Source: Zygnema circumcarinatum (taxonomy: Eukaryota > Streptophyta > Zygnematophyceae > Zygnematales > Zygnemataceae). From it: DNA of 64,000 nt. The stretch lies in the NCBI GenBank assembly GCA_037447605.1, contig CM074809.1, positions 4,127,678-4,191,677 on the forward strand, in the 5' to 3' direction. Position 1 is the stretch's first letter; each line of letters opens with the position of its first letter. Below the pieces are notes generated by a model that saw only the letters and a list, made by a program, of their open reading frames with translations, did no database searches and was not told the origin of the DNA. The position numbers were made by a program, and so were the translations under genes. Positions 49,701 to 62,430 of the stretch are shown in pieces.

Positions 49701-52700
49701 TGCTAGTATGTGGATCTGTTGGCAGTTAACCTTGGTCGGTGGCTCGTCTGCTCAATCGTCTCTTGCGGGTGACTCTACCGAAGGGAAGATAGTCTAAACT
49801 TTCAGTATGGAGCTCAAATTACTTCTTCAATGGGTGAATGAGTCGCTTTTTTTAATCGCTCGTAGTGGTATTTTCACGGCTGTTTTATTTTGGACGCACC
49901 CTTTATGTGTTTTGACTTCTTGTGTTTGTGGGCAGTCGAGGAGCAAGTTTGCCAAGGCGTACAGAGAAGGAGTTAGTAAGCTCAAGTGAGAAGCTCATCT
50001 TAATGACTCGTTTCTTCCTTATTGCCTTAACTTCCTGAAACAGTGAAAGATCTATGAGTGGATTACTTATTTGAAGAAGCTTAGTCTGCGCTTTTCAAAT
50101 GAGGAATGAAGATGATGAAATGAGGAATGGTTGGCATATCCTTTTACAGTTACTATGGAATTTGAGTTCCATCGTGAGTAATCATGGACCTGAGTCTATG
50201 AAATACAGTGCCTGGTTTATCTCACTGTGCTCATGAGTGCTAATGAATTCTGCAGATACTGGGAGCCAGTTTATGAGGACAGTATGGACCTCATCGCTGC
50301 TTTGCCAGAGCTTGCAGCCTTCATCTATAGAAGGTAGGGCTGCGCTACCGACGATAGTTTTATAAACGTGGTTAAATCGTATTTTTTTTCATGCTTCCTC
50401 ACTTTTGTGGCTGCTCTTTCTGTTTCATCTGAAAGTGATGGCGAGCTGATTTCTGGAGTCTGTGAATTTTCTTGACATCTTTGTTGATATCAAGCACCTC
50501 CTTGAACAGGTCATACAGGGATGGGCAACATATTGAGTCTGATCCGAGCTTGGACTATGCAGCGAATTACGCCCACATGCTTGGTTTTTCTGACCCTGAA
50601 TTTCACGAGTTAATGCGGCTTTATCTCACGATTCACGCGTATGTCACATCAAGAGCTTCCAACTACGCAGATGCCTGAAATTGAAGGGCCTTACCTGTAA
50701 TCACTGATGCCAGCTATGGTAGTAGTGCACCATTTGGCGCACTGTCGTGGATTTGTAGTGTGGTGATCATTAATAGAATCTGAAAGTCAATGGTGTGTTA
50801 GGTCTCTTTGCAATCAAATATTTCCATTGCTTCAGTCAGTTACAGTTGAGTAAGCTTGTTCTTCAACTTCCACTGTGGTTTCTGATCAATTTGTGGAGTT
50901 TCGACGTGTACAGAGATCACGAAGGTGGAAATGTTAGTGCTCACACTGTGCATTTGGTAAGTGCAGATCCAACAGCAAGTTAGTCAGATGTTGTGTTGTT
51001 TCTAAGAATCCAATCAGTGAATTTTCTGGTCAGCTTTTTGGTTCAGTCAAACTGTGTCCAAAGCCACTACTGATGTTTCGGCTCTTTCCTGATTGGCCTG
51101 TCTAGTTTTGTACTGTTGCTACTCCTGCTTAAGTCAACATAAAAATCATGCTCATTTGAATGAAAGCCGTGTAGACATTTGAAACCTGGGAAAGCCCTCT
51201 CTGCAAGTAGGCAGGGGACACATCCTGTGACGTGGTACATGTAGTATGTCTGTTTTTTTGGTCGTGTTTGCAACAGTCCGTTGCCATCATCTTTATCTTT
51301 ATCCTTTGGAAAGCATGATTGCCATAAGAACTTGCAAAGCTCATTTGAATGCGTCATTAAGCGCCTAATTGGCATTCTATGGGTTTGTATTAAGGTTGGG
51401 AGCGCATTGTCGGACCCGTATTTAAGCTTTGCGGCGGGCATGAATGGTCTTGCCGGCCCTCTTCACGGCCTAGCAAATCAGGTGTGTGTCAGCGAGGCCA
51501 CGCGGACGTGAACCTGTTGTGTCCACTGATAAAATGGCAGAGGATGAGGATTTTAGGTTAACCGAATACAAGCTGTAAACTAAGTCGCCCTCAGACTCAG
51601 ATTTCAAAAATATTTGATTACTTGAACTTTGCAAGGTATGCTTTCCATGTTTCAGTGCTCTTACTTCAAAATCCACAAAACTAGCAACAAGACTTTACCG
51701 ATTTAATGGATTTGAAACATCGCATATGCACCGCACCAATACATGCCGTATCCATACCACACGGCGCTTTTTTTGTTGGTGGGACAGCGTTACTGAGCCG
51801 TGCTGGCATTCCTGTGTCTTGCTTCGTGTGACGTGCATTAGGAGGTCTTGCGGTGGCTGACTGACGTTAGTAAAGAAGTGGGGACGACGGTCAGCAATGA
51901 TCAACTCGCTGATTTTGTGACTAAGACTCTGAAGAGTGGAAAGGTAGGCCCTCAAGCTTTCATGCCCTTGGACTTTCTTGGGATGGCACCCTTCATCCCT
52001 TCGCAATTCCAGCCCTAGAACTCAAAGGATAGAGCAAGCGTGAAAACTGTCTTTTAAAACTATACTTGGAACATGGGGCCTCCCTTAGTTTTGAGTTTTT
52101 CGATTTCCAATACTCCCTGAATAAGCTCCTTGCTCGAAACAGCCCGACCTTCGACATGTGCGTGGTCTTCCCTAAGCTGGTTTTGTGTTACTTTCTTGTC
52201 ATTGTCGTATTAACATTTAATTAGCATTTGTGCAGGTGGTCCCTGGATATGGTCATGCAGTACTTCGCAAGACGGACCCAAGATATACCTGCCAACGGGA
52301 ATTTGCATTGAAGCATCTGCCGGACGACCCTATGTTCAAACTAGTGAGTGCCTTGTTCCTCCTATGTAGAATGATGTCATTATTGCTCTTCAAACCCGGA
52401 TATGATGGACGGGACTGATCTCGCATGTTTCGCAGGTTTCCAAGATTTATGAAGTCGTACCTCCTATTCTTTTGGCCGGCGGCAAGGTAAGAAGCTAACA
52501 ATTTTGTTCTGGTATGTTATTTTCCGTCACGACGGACAGTTATCATTTATGATGTTCTGAACTGAGGCTATTCTTGACCGTGCATTTGCATAATCTCTTA
52601 CCAGTTTTGAAGTAAATGTAGACTATCTTTTAAATGTTTGATGAGTTACGAGATTAGAACCTTGTTTTTCAGGAAACCTGTAGTTGTAAATCTAGAAAAC

Positions 52701-53370
52701 TGACTTGGATAGTGAGAAAAGCCATTGTCAAGAAGCACCTTTAAGACTACATCAGGCTAGCTCTGGTACCCGCAGTGCGGCCAAGCAGCTTAATCGGAGA
52801 GTGTGAGCATGATGTGGGCTTTGGGAAATGTGTTCTGACCCTTTCATAAAAAAATCAAATGCCAGGTTAAGAATCCCTGGCCAAACGTGGATGCCCATAG
52901 TGGGGTGCTGCTGCAGTACTACGGTCTGACCCAGTCGGAGTAAGTTTACCGCCAGTAGTCAATGAGCTTCCGTGAATTTTCTATACATATAGCTATTGAA
53001 ATGATTGTTAGCTATGTCAAACAACTTCATGCAAAGTCATGGTACACCTTTTGACAAACCGAATAGCTATGGTCTCAGCAATTAAGGCGTGGGTGGTGGT
53101 CCCTTGCAGCTATTACACTGTCCTATTTGGTGTATCCCGGGCGATTGGAACTTTGTCTCAGGTGAGTCCTTTTGTTACGGGTTTCTTGCATATGTGTGAA
53201 ATTTGTTGCACTTGTGGCAAGGCTTCACTTGGGAAGGAGCTGAGAACCCTTATCTGTTCGGTGTGCAGCTCATTTGGGATCGTGCTCTTGGACTGCCCAT
53301 TGAACGCCCCAAGAGCGTTACTTCGGCGTGGATCGAAGAGTATGCGCAGAAGAGCACGGTGGCAGCCTGA
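46748..53370 (+). CDS. CS: citrate synthase, mitochondrial
   Basis: Condenses oxaloacetate with acetyl-CoA, the first step of the TCA cycle, in the mitochondrial matrix. Eighteen exons: 46748-46807, 47497-47538, 47738-47803, 47974-48039, 48542-48655, 49115-49178, 49590-49672, 49936-49985, 50256-50333, 50510-50638, 50914-50956, 51395-51481, 51842-51943, 52236-52343, 52436-52486, 52866-52939, 53110-53161, 53269-53370; in phase, 456 aa. Exon 1 gives a basic presequence ([20 protein letters not shown]). Then [38 protein letters not shown] with the first active-site His in HGLANQ, the second in [15 protein letters not shown], and the catalytic Asp in [13 protein letters not shown]. Length and motifs fit the eukaryotic mitochondrial enzyme, not the peroxisomal plant type. 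The exon 1 to exon 2 join is the least certain; another short leader exon could exist in the 689-bp first intron. Confidence 0.94.
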
Positions 53371-54564
53371 GCCTGACCTCGTCGATGATTGGGAACGGGA
53401 CGTGTGATCGTGGACACCCCTGCCTGAGGCTCGAGGCGCCTTTGCCCGAAGAAAGCGCAACATTCGCGTTGTTATGATTAGTGTACACATAGAGCTAGCC
53501 TCGGGGATCAAGGCATCTTGAAGGCTGCGACGCAATGTTTTGCGCAGACGCCTGGCTCGGCTGCTACTTCCTCGATTGGAAAGCAAAGGGAGACGGAAGT
53601 TAGGTGGTGCTGCGATAAAGTAATTACTTTTATATTCCTGGCTTGTGCTTGAGTGTGCTGCCGCTGCTTCTGCCATTGTGTTGAGAATAATAGGGCATTC
53701 AGACAAAAAATTCATACGAGAAGTTGGCCATAGGGGGGGCCAAACTTAGCGCGGAGCGTACAAAATTCTTGAACTCAGTAAACGAAAACTCACCTTTTTC
53801 GTGTACAAATTTCGGGTCGGGATCAGTGGCTCCGCCGACCCTAGCCGTCCCGAAATGCTTACCTAGCCAATGCGAAATACGCTCGGCAGGCTTACGAATT
53901 GATTTGGCCATACTTCCCCTAATTAGTATTTATTTTGAAAAAGTTTACGAAATTATTCTTTTATCGGAACAGCGATGTCCCCACAGGAGTTGTTTTGGTA
54001 TCAAACTTATGAAAAGGTCCTGATCAGTAATATTGACCATTTTTAAGTCTGACATGCCCAAATGGGGATGCGTGGTATGCGACAATGGGGACTGCCATTC
54101 CCTTGCCCCCACATTCGTCAGTTTCCAATGATGGTCTTAGTGAAGCCGAGGCGTGCCTTGTTCGACGACTCGTCACGCGTGCACGACTGCATCTTGCGCG
54201 CTGCAGAGGGAGGGAGTGAGTGAGTGAATGAATGAACGGCGGTGCGTGGCGGCATAGTCGCGAAGTGAAGCGGGTGGACACCACTGGACAGGAAGTCGCT
54301 CGCGGGAAGTCGGAAATTTCGAGGCATGAGATGACGCGTGCCCTGCAGGGGGGGTAGTTCGTTAATGAGTGCGCGCAAGCGACGCTTCTCGCGTTCGGCA
54401 TGGATTGCTCATGGACAAGGCGTGGCTGCGTCATGCCAACCTTCAAACGTGAATACATGGATGCCCTGGGTGCTTTCGTTTTGGAGGAACTACAGTGAGT
54501 GTAGAGTAAGGGAGATCCAAATAACGGTAAGCAAATTCGGGTCGAAATTAGGGTTTCGGGAAGA
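53371..54564. other. intergenic region between citrate synthase and the FHA/PHD/AP2 gene
   Basis: Citrate synthase 3' UTR, then the second copy of the MITE-like core (53690-53935), then the probable promoter and leader of the next gene (54100-54560). No additional gene seen. Confidence 0.5.
53690..53935. mobile_element. MITE-like element, diverged copy 2
   Basis: Shares the core of the 26.3-kb element: cgggtcgggatcagtggctc, ctccgccgaccctagccgtc, cccgaaatgcttacctagcc and ggcttacgaattgattt. The ends read ttggccataggggggg on the left and ttggccatacttcccc on the right, so terminal symmetry is decayed. Within the core, atttcggg and cccgaaat form an inner inverted repeat. Confidence 0.65.
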
Positions 54565-57500
54565 ATGGCCTCCATCGAAGCCTTTTCAAGGCTACACCTT
54601 CGCCCACTTTCGCACACCCAAGAATGTTATGCATGGTGTAAGCAAAAGGTGATCATTGGGAGGGATCCACAACACGCAGACCTTGTCTTAAAAAGTGTCA
54701 AAAAAAGGGGGATTTCCAAGAAACAGTGCAGTCTCGAACGTGGTTCCAATGACGAGTGTATCATTCAAAACTTAGGGAGGCAGTCTTGTGCGGTCGTTTA
54801 TCTAAATGGAGTCACCGTGCCGGCATCGTGCTCGGTGCGGTTTCGCATTGGAAGCGAAATACAAGTGGGAGAATTTCAGTTTCGTGTGGAGGAGTGCCGT
54901 TGTGAAGGTGTAAGTGCCTCACTCATCATGTTGTGCGATGGATTTACGCATTCTTATATCTAAAAGCTCCTTTTTTTTAGTTGTAATCAGTTGAAACTAC
55001 TAGGAACTTTAGAAATCATTTTCAATATGTGTAAAAAAAAGTTGTGAGTTACAAGTTGGTAAAACTAAGGCTCAAAGGCTTCAAGTTCTTACAAATAAGT
55101 AGAGTGAAAACAGTATGCCCATCCGCTATGCAGGTAATGCTTTGATGGCAAATGTTGGAATAACGAGGTATCATGCTTTGAAGTTAAGCATGAGGGGGTT
55201 AGGAACTTTGTTTATTTATATATAAGGAAAGTTAGAAAGCTGAAGAGTTTTGCAATGAATTTGCACATGTCATTAGTTTAAAGCATTGCCTTTTAGATCA
55301 ATGCCACTAAACATGCAGCGCGCAGTAATGTTTGAGTCGAGCCGATTGCATGAAGGAAAGTAAACTTATCTGTGAGGATGAATACACTTGTGTCGGCATT
55401 AAAATATCTTAATAATTTTTTTATTTTTTCATTATGTCAAATTACTTCAAAGCTATTACGTTTTGTAATACTTGTTTGACGTTAAAACAAATCACTTTCT
55501 AAATATGTTAAATAATACTTTTTTAATTTGTTTTTAGTGTTGACAATGTTTGCAATACCCTAAGGGATATACAATAGAAGCTTGGCCTAATTGACTGCCC
55601 TTTTTTGTTCAATCCATGTTTTTAGCATTTTGCATTAAACTCATTCTTTCTGTTTTGATTTCATTTTTATGGTGTGTTTTTTTGGAGGTTGCGGCAGGTT
55701 CACGAAGGCTCGTGGGGTGCTAAAGATGGTTTAGTCCCAATTTCAACCAGCGATTGTCCTCCCTCACCTTTATCGCAATTGTCTGCTGAGTTCACTACCA
55801 ATAGTCGTGAAACTAGCGGTATTGCGAACTTGGCTGAAATTGGTCCCCATTCTCCTCAAACACCCGAAACATATCCGATTAACAATAGGAATTCAAATGA
55901 TTTGGAAACGCTCAAAGGAGAGATGTTTTCAAATGATCAACCTTTATGTGGCGAGTCAAAGGATGCTGAGTGCATGCAAATCGACAATGTCAAAAAGGTA
56001 TATTCACATATTCACTTTGCATTTGTTGATTTAAAGTGAACATATCGATTGCCGTGTGCGATGCGAAGCCAAGACAAACTCGAACTCGCTATGGACGATT
56101 GTGGCTCGCTCGGTGTTTCTGTTTACCTGCCGCTTGTACGCGAGAGCTTCACATCCCTCCTTCGCTCTGCTTGTGGATGCAGGACAGCCCGTCCTATGCA
56201 GCTGCTGCTTTTTGTGAAGGTTTATGTGAAACAAGGAAACCCACTTGTCCCTTGTTCACACTCAGTGTCTCGCGGAACCTTGACGCGCCCAATGGCATTC
56301 TAAGCAGTGTTTGTGCCAGAGAGGCAATCGTGAGGGAGCCAAAATGTAAGCTTTTGGAGTTTCCCGTCGAGAAAGGGTTCAAAATACGGGATGTAGCAAG
56401 CCGGCGATCTAGCGAGCAGTTGAAAAAACGTTTTTCAACTTTCGACGGACAAAAAGAGGAGGCTGGAGGTCCTATTGGAAAGGGGAAGAGACGGCGCAAG
56501 AGCATGAACCCTCAACGATGCGCAGCTTGGAGCGGGAACAAGCGTGTTAAGACTGTGGAAGGATTGGCGAAGGGGACAAGCAGCGAGAGCGAGGTAGCAA
56601 AGGGTGGAGTTTTAGCGACAGTTGAGTCGGAAGTTGTGTGTACGGAAGATACTCGGGAAGATGTGGATTTAAAGAACTTAAATTTGCTCTACCTGGAAGG
56701 AAGGGACGAAGGGATTAAGAATGTCAATGGAATGGAAATCGGGCTAGATGTAAGTGAATTGGAGAAAAATTCGGAGGGATCGTTTTTGAAGAGGCGGAGA
56801 GAGCCTCATTCTGAAGAAGGTGACATGAAGGCTGAACTGAAAACGAGCAGTGAGTTGAGAAGCGGCCTTGAAATAGCTGAATGTATGCCAACTACTGTCG
56901 AAACATTAGACGGGGGAGGAGAGCATATGGAGCTTGAAGCAATCAAGCGTAATGGTTCGCTTGTGAACGTCGAAAGGGAAGAAAGTAGAAAAGAGGTTCC
57001 AAGTGGAGGGACAGTTGGGAAGGGACCTGTGGAAACATCTGCTTGTGGATGGCAGGAGGGAGACGAAGGATTTGAAGCGCATAACATAGCAAGCCAGCAT
57101 GGAGAAATGAAGATGCGAGAGACTGATGTTGGCTTGCAGAGGTGTGGAGACGAGAAGGGAGAAGAGGCCGGGAGTGGAGGAGAGGGAAAAGGGATAGAGT
57201 TCGAAAGAGTATCGGAGGAGATGGGTGTGGGGCTTGACGAGAACGAGAAAAGAGATCAACGGCCCTTGGATGACGTTGAATCCATTGAACAAACAGAAGT
57301 AAGGGACAAGCTAGATAGCACTTCTTGCAAAATTTGTGGGAATTCAGAGTCAGAAGCAACAATGCTCTTATGCGATATTTGTAATTCGGGTTGGCATACG
57401 TCCTGTTTAAGGATGGGAAAAGTCCCCCCGAATATGTGGTTTTGTCCAGAGTGTGTCACGGTGGCAGCACAGAAGGAGGAGGAAGCTTGGAGGAGGTTAG

Positions 57501-60500
57501 AGACTTGGCAAAGGCGGCTGCCTTTGAAGTCTGCTCATCCCATAGACTTCAGATACTGTTTGGAAGGAGATAATGCCCCGTTTGGGGTTGGCGACAACGT
57601 GGAGACTTGCGATTTCACAAAGGGCTACAGAGGGGCGTGGTTTAGCGCAGAGGTACACGGCAATTCCATTCACGCATTCTAAAGGCAGAAAAAGTTATTT
57701 CGAGGCCTTCCCTCTGACTGCTTTTGGACGTGAGTTTCTAAGGGTTTCATCCTCTGAGCAAGTGAGGGCAGAGAGGACCTGTTTGCAGGTTATGGGCATG
57801 GAGATCAAAGAGCCATACAACAGTCCCAGTCAGAGGGACGGGGCCAGACCTCTCTCCCTGCGGTACTTGCTTAAGTATCCGGACTACACGCAGGACTCCC
57901 AAGGTGAGTGTCCGATTATTACGCCATTGCACAGATAGACACGTCATTGGGTTACAAGCAGATTGGGCATTATTGCCTACAGAGTTTTTTGAGGATTCTT
58001 AATATTTAAAAGGCTTTGTCTCGGCTCTGCTTCTTTGCTGAGAGGCGCAGTGCTCAGTTTGGTATTCAGGTCTAGAGTTTCGTTCACTCTCAAAATGTTG
58101 TTCTAACGGAAACCGGATATGGCTAAGTGGCTATGACATCTAGTTTGATCCAGGGTGGCTTTCTTCACACCACCGTCGATCAAAGACTAAATGTTTAACG
58201 TTGTTCCATCGCTTCTTGCCGGATTTTGCTTGTGCCATCAAGTAGAGGAACTTTCTGCTCCGCCGATCGCTGCTGCTCCTCAAGCAGAGGTTAAGGAGCC
58301 GGAGGTTAAGGAGCCGCTGACTTTATGGCTCGGCCTCTACCAGCAGCGGCGTAATGCAAAATCGAAGACTTGGGAGCTCATGATGAGACCAAGGCGCCTT
58401 TACCCGGACTCGCATAATGGGAGGGAGAGGCTTTATCAAACGAGGGAGGGTGTGAAAGAGGTGGTGGAGGTGGAGTGGCGGGGCTGGTGGGAAGTGGGAG
58501 ACAGGGTGGAGTGGCCCGTGGATAGGGCCTGGTGGGTGTGCACCATCTCCGGCTTCAAGGACGAAGAGACAGCGTTGGTGCGTCTCCATTGGCCGCACAC
58601 TCCTTCAAAACCTTCAAGCATCAACCCTGTTATCCCTATAGAGCTTTAAGGTTCTAAAAACTGAAAAGTCGACGTTGCAAAGTTCCAAGTACACGAAGGC
58701 AAAAATATTGCTGGTCAATCTCCCTTATCCCTTGAAGTACATTTGAACCTGAAAATCCTTAAAACTGATAATCATCTCAAACAATTCTGATTCTTCAGAG
58801 TACTGTTTATGGTTCAGGTGGATTTGCTTCCTCATCCCTATGGTGAAGCCACCAAAAATCACGAGGCTCGTGTCGAAGACCTTCGAATTGCCCTTGTGTG
58901 GAATATGGGGGCTTGGGATCTTCCTCCTTCTGTGAGTCGATCTGCCTATGTTTTTTAGATTACTTTTGTAATTATTTAAGTTCTTATGCAGCTAAATTGT
59001 GGATTTCTCGTAGGCAATTCTTTTATGAATGCTAACGTTCAGGAATTTTCTAAGGAAAGGGTTTTGGTGAAAGTGGGGCAAGTTGCCTTTCAGTCTGTTT
59101 TGACTGATTTGACTGGGTTCCTCCTTTACATTGTCAAGAGAATTGAGATATCTCGGTGTTGTTTGTGTCGTTTAGAGAAGTAGGGAGTTTGCTGTACGAC
59201 TTTTCTTTCCTTCCTTTTGATGCAATTCACACATTCTCAGTCATCACGAGAATGTACATCATATTTTTTGAAGCACTCTCAATCGGATACACAGTACAGT
59301 TTCCTTTTCTTTGGGGTTCACTTGCTGTGTGGGATGCAGAAAGGAGAGTGTAGCAGCCCCGTGGGCAGGTTTGTGAAACCTTTGCATCAGTTTATTAATG
59401 GCCTGCCACCAAGTATGGGTTTCGGAGGGGAGGAGAAGAAGTTTGGAGTAGGGAAGGAGGGGAAGTCAGATGGAGAGGGATGCTTGGATGTATGTGATGG
59501 CGGAAGATTAGAAGAGCTTGAGAAAATTGAGGAAGAGATGGGAGAGTTATCAGAGCTAGAGATGGGCACCTTCTTGGAGAACGTGCGCAACCTGCAGGAG
59601 AAGGTCAACAGGTTGGCCTATGACTTGGAGAACAAGGTAATCTAAGTCCATTTTTCGATAAACTACTTAGCAGCCCATGTATTTTTTTATACAAGGAGAA
59701 ATGCTGGGGTTGATTTGTAATTCGAAGTGGAATCTTAGGCGGGTGAAATGCATTAGAGGGAATCTGAAGTGTGAATGCCTGGAATGTAGCTGCTACTTCG
59801 TTCGAATAAAGTGGCGAGGGATGTTTCGCCTTTGGTGGTACAGGAAAACACTTCGAACTCGCGATTGTTCAGGTTGGAAGAAGACCTCGTTGTCTCCACT
59901 GGAAACATAAAATGTTCACACGGTACTGATTCATTGAGTGGCGATGCCATATCGACAGATTCTGCACGTGTGTCTGCTGCAATGGAGGAATTGGACAAGG
60001 AAAGGCAAGAACGTAGAGATGGCGGAGGGACGGAAGAGAGGCAGCTGCAGCGAAATAGTGATTTGAAAAAGCCTGATCGGGAGGATAGCAGGGAGGATAG
60101 AGAAGTACCTACTTTCTCAGTGGAAGAGCTGAAAGGGAAGGGAGAGGAGGAGAGGGAGAAGCAGTTGTTGGAAGGAGAAGAAGTGGCCACTTTCGTGGCG
60201 GAGAGAGCTCCGGTCGGAGCAGACGAACCCTGTGAAGGACAGAATCCCCGTGAAGGGCAGAGCTCAAAGTATCACGGAGTTCAGATGGGGTCGGATGGGA
60301 AGTGGAGTGTGAGGCTGAGATGGTCGGAAAATGGCTGGAGAAAAAAGTTTGCGATGCAAGATCTTGAGACAGAGGAAGCGGCTGCATTGGCATATGATCG
60401 GAAAGCTCTTGATGTTGGGCTGAAGACAAAGCTTAACTTTCCTGACCAGTGGGGAATCGATGAGGAGTGGACAAGAGAAAGCGACCAAGTCAAGGACTTC

Positions 60501-62430
60501 GTCCTGCTGCTTCTAGATGAGGTGGAGGGGGAGGTGGCAGGACAGCTGGAGAATGAAGGCGGTGATGCTTGCGAGAGATTGAGGAGAATGTTCGCGCTAC
60601 TGTCTGCTGGGCGAGTCCTTTCCTCGGCTTCGGATGAGAGGGGAGAACGAGAGTGTGGTGAAGGAGAACCCGAAATGACTGCCCAGCGGACAGGTGGGAC
60701 GGATGGTTCCTTGAATGAGGAGAGGGCGAGAGACTTCAGCGATGCTTCGGCTGATGCTGGTAGTCCAGAAGAAGGAGAATGGGATGATGGAGTAGTTGAT
60801 CCAGCAATAGGAGAAGGGTGTCGGAAAAATGCTTGGGGAACATGGGTTGCATTTGGGCCTGGTGGTGCGATGTTGGGAGAGCGTCGATCGGAAGAAGAGG
60901 CGATGGAACTCTTGATGTTGGCAAAGACGCAATCCTCTCACAAAAGTGGGAGAGGGGGGAGTGTGAAATGCCTCCAAGTTGGGCCAAAAGGTACAAAATT
61001 TCGTGGAGTTTTTCAAAAAGCGAATCATACATGGCGTTCCGCGATAAAGTTTCAGTCTAAGAGTGTTTATCTGGGCTCGTTTCAAGATGAGAAAGACGCA
61101 GCAAGGGCGTTTGATATTGCAGCAAGACACATACAGGCTCAACCAATTCTAAATTTTCCCCATGAAGAGGAAGATAGGGATAGACCCTTATACAGGCTTG
61201 TTCTGGAGAAGTTAAATCAGGCGGAACGCTTGAAAGACAAGGATGGTATGGCTGTCAAAGGGATTCGAAAGCGGAGAGGAGTTTTGGCGGCCGGATGTAA
61301 ACAATTGGGGAATCATCACATGGAGGGCAGTTTGGAGAGATATGGGGAAGGAGGACTTGAGCAGAGAGAGCAGGACAATGACAAAAGACTAAGGAGCCAA
61401 GGGTGGACGGGAGAATTGGAGGGACGAGAAGTCCATGGAGACAAGGGAGGAGGAGAGTGTGGGAGAGAGAGTTGCTTACAGGATGCGTTTCAGACAGACT
61501 GCGAAATTGCAGAAAGGTCTCAGGAACGAGTTGCAAGAGAGGAGCCGACAAACCGGAGATGTTCATAGTGTTGTTCCCAACTTTGGAGGTATAGTACCAG
61601 ACAAAACCCTAAAGGCCCAAGTGAACTTATCTTTCGAGGTGTGTCTGGTATGCTGATATGTTCCTATGAAAAGTAGTTGTCTCAGCAGATGAGCAGTTTT
61701 CCGTTTGCCGAAACCACCACATTGCTCTAGTTATGTTTGACATAATGATAACGACTCTCCTACTTGAAGGAACTACAAAAGTGAGAGCTCATTTTGAACA
61801 GATTGTCCCTGTTTTCAACTCTGTATCTTGTCGACATTCTTTGAGACCTTTAAAGCAAGCTTCATTGACATCAGGCCTCCAAAATGGACAGGTGTCACCT
61901 CTTCTTTTGGCCTACATTCTCAACAGCCTTTCCCCCAGATCGAACCTGTTGGTGTACTGGCATTCCCCCGCACAGCTCCTGTGCATCCGATACGTCCCTT
62001 ATTTGTTGGCCCTGCCCAAGCCCTTCCGTCTTTTGATTTGCCACCTTCATTTGGAGAGTCTTCATTGACTCGATTTCTTTTTTCTCTGTCACTTCACCTC
62101 CAACAGCCGGCATCATGTCCTCCTCCTCATCTAGGCGGTCCAGTTTTCCCTTCACCTGACATCCCTTACGTCACCTGCCAGGCACCTCAGTCTCAGGGTA
62201 TATTGCAGGAACTTCTTGGACCACCTCCATGGCAGCAGCCGAACTTCCTCCCAGCAGAATGGCAAAGCCCTTTATCCATCAGCGTGACCTACCTTCAGAT
62301 GTGGCTTAATGAGATGCCTTTCAGACTTCAAGAATGTTTGAATCTGCTCTCTGGCTTAGATGTGGACATTCAAGGGCGTCCAGTAGGAATGGCAGCTCTT
62401 TTCAGGGCCAAGAATTTCCCATCAGCTTGA
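54565..62430 (+). CDS. giant FHA-like / PHD finger / Agenet / double AP2 chromatin protein
   Basis: Proposed exons: 54565-54909, 55698-55997, 56183-57652, 57789-57903, 58243-58577, 58818-58931, 59340-59636, 59844-61568; in phase, 1566 aa if it stops at 61568. Domains in order: FHA-like fold (residues ~28-110: VIIGRDPQHADLVL, ISKKQCSLER, YLNGVTV, GSEIQVGEFQF), with Gln where FHA domains usually have His after the Ser. Then a disordered acidic linker with a basic NLS-like patch (KGKRRRKSM), a C4HC3 PHD finger (~597-640: CKICG, CDIC, WHTSCLRMG, WFCPEC), an Agenet/Tudor-like segment (GDNVETCDFTKGYRGAWFSA) and a second one (WWEVGDRVEW ... ARVEDLRIALVW, ~826-890). A coiled coil follows (~955-990), then AP2 domain 1 (~1132-1195: SKYHGVQMGSDGKW, AALAYDRKAL, KLNFP) and AP2 domain 2 (~1376-1435: TKFRGVFQKANHTW, VYLGSFQDEKDAARAFD, LNFP). 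A frame open to 61638 and a Pro-rich frame at about 61930-62430 (ending FRAKNFPSA) look coding, so the true C-terminus may splice onward to 62430; that junction is not resolved. Likely nuclear. Confidence 0.8.
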
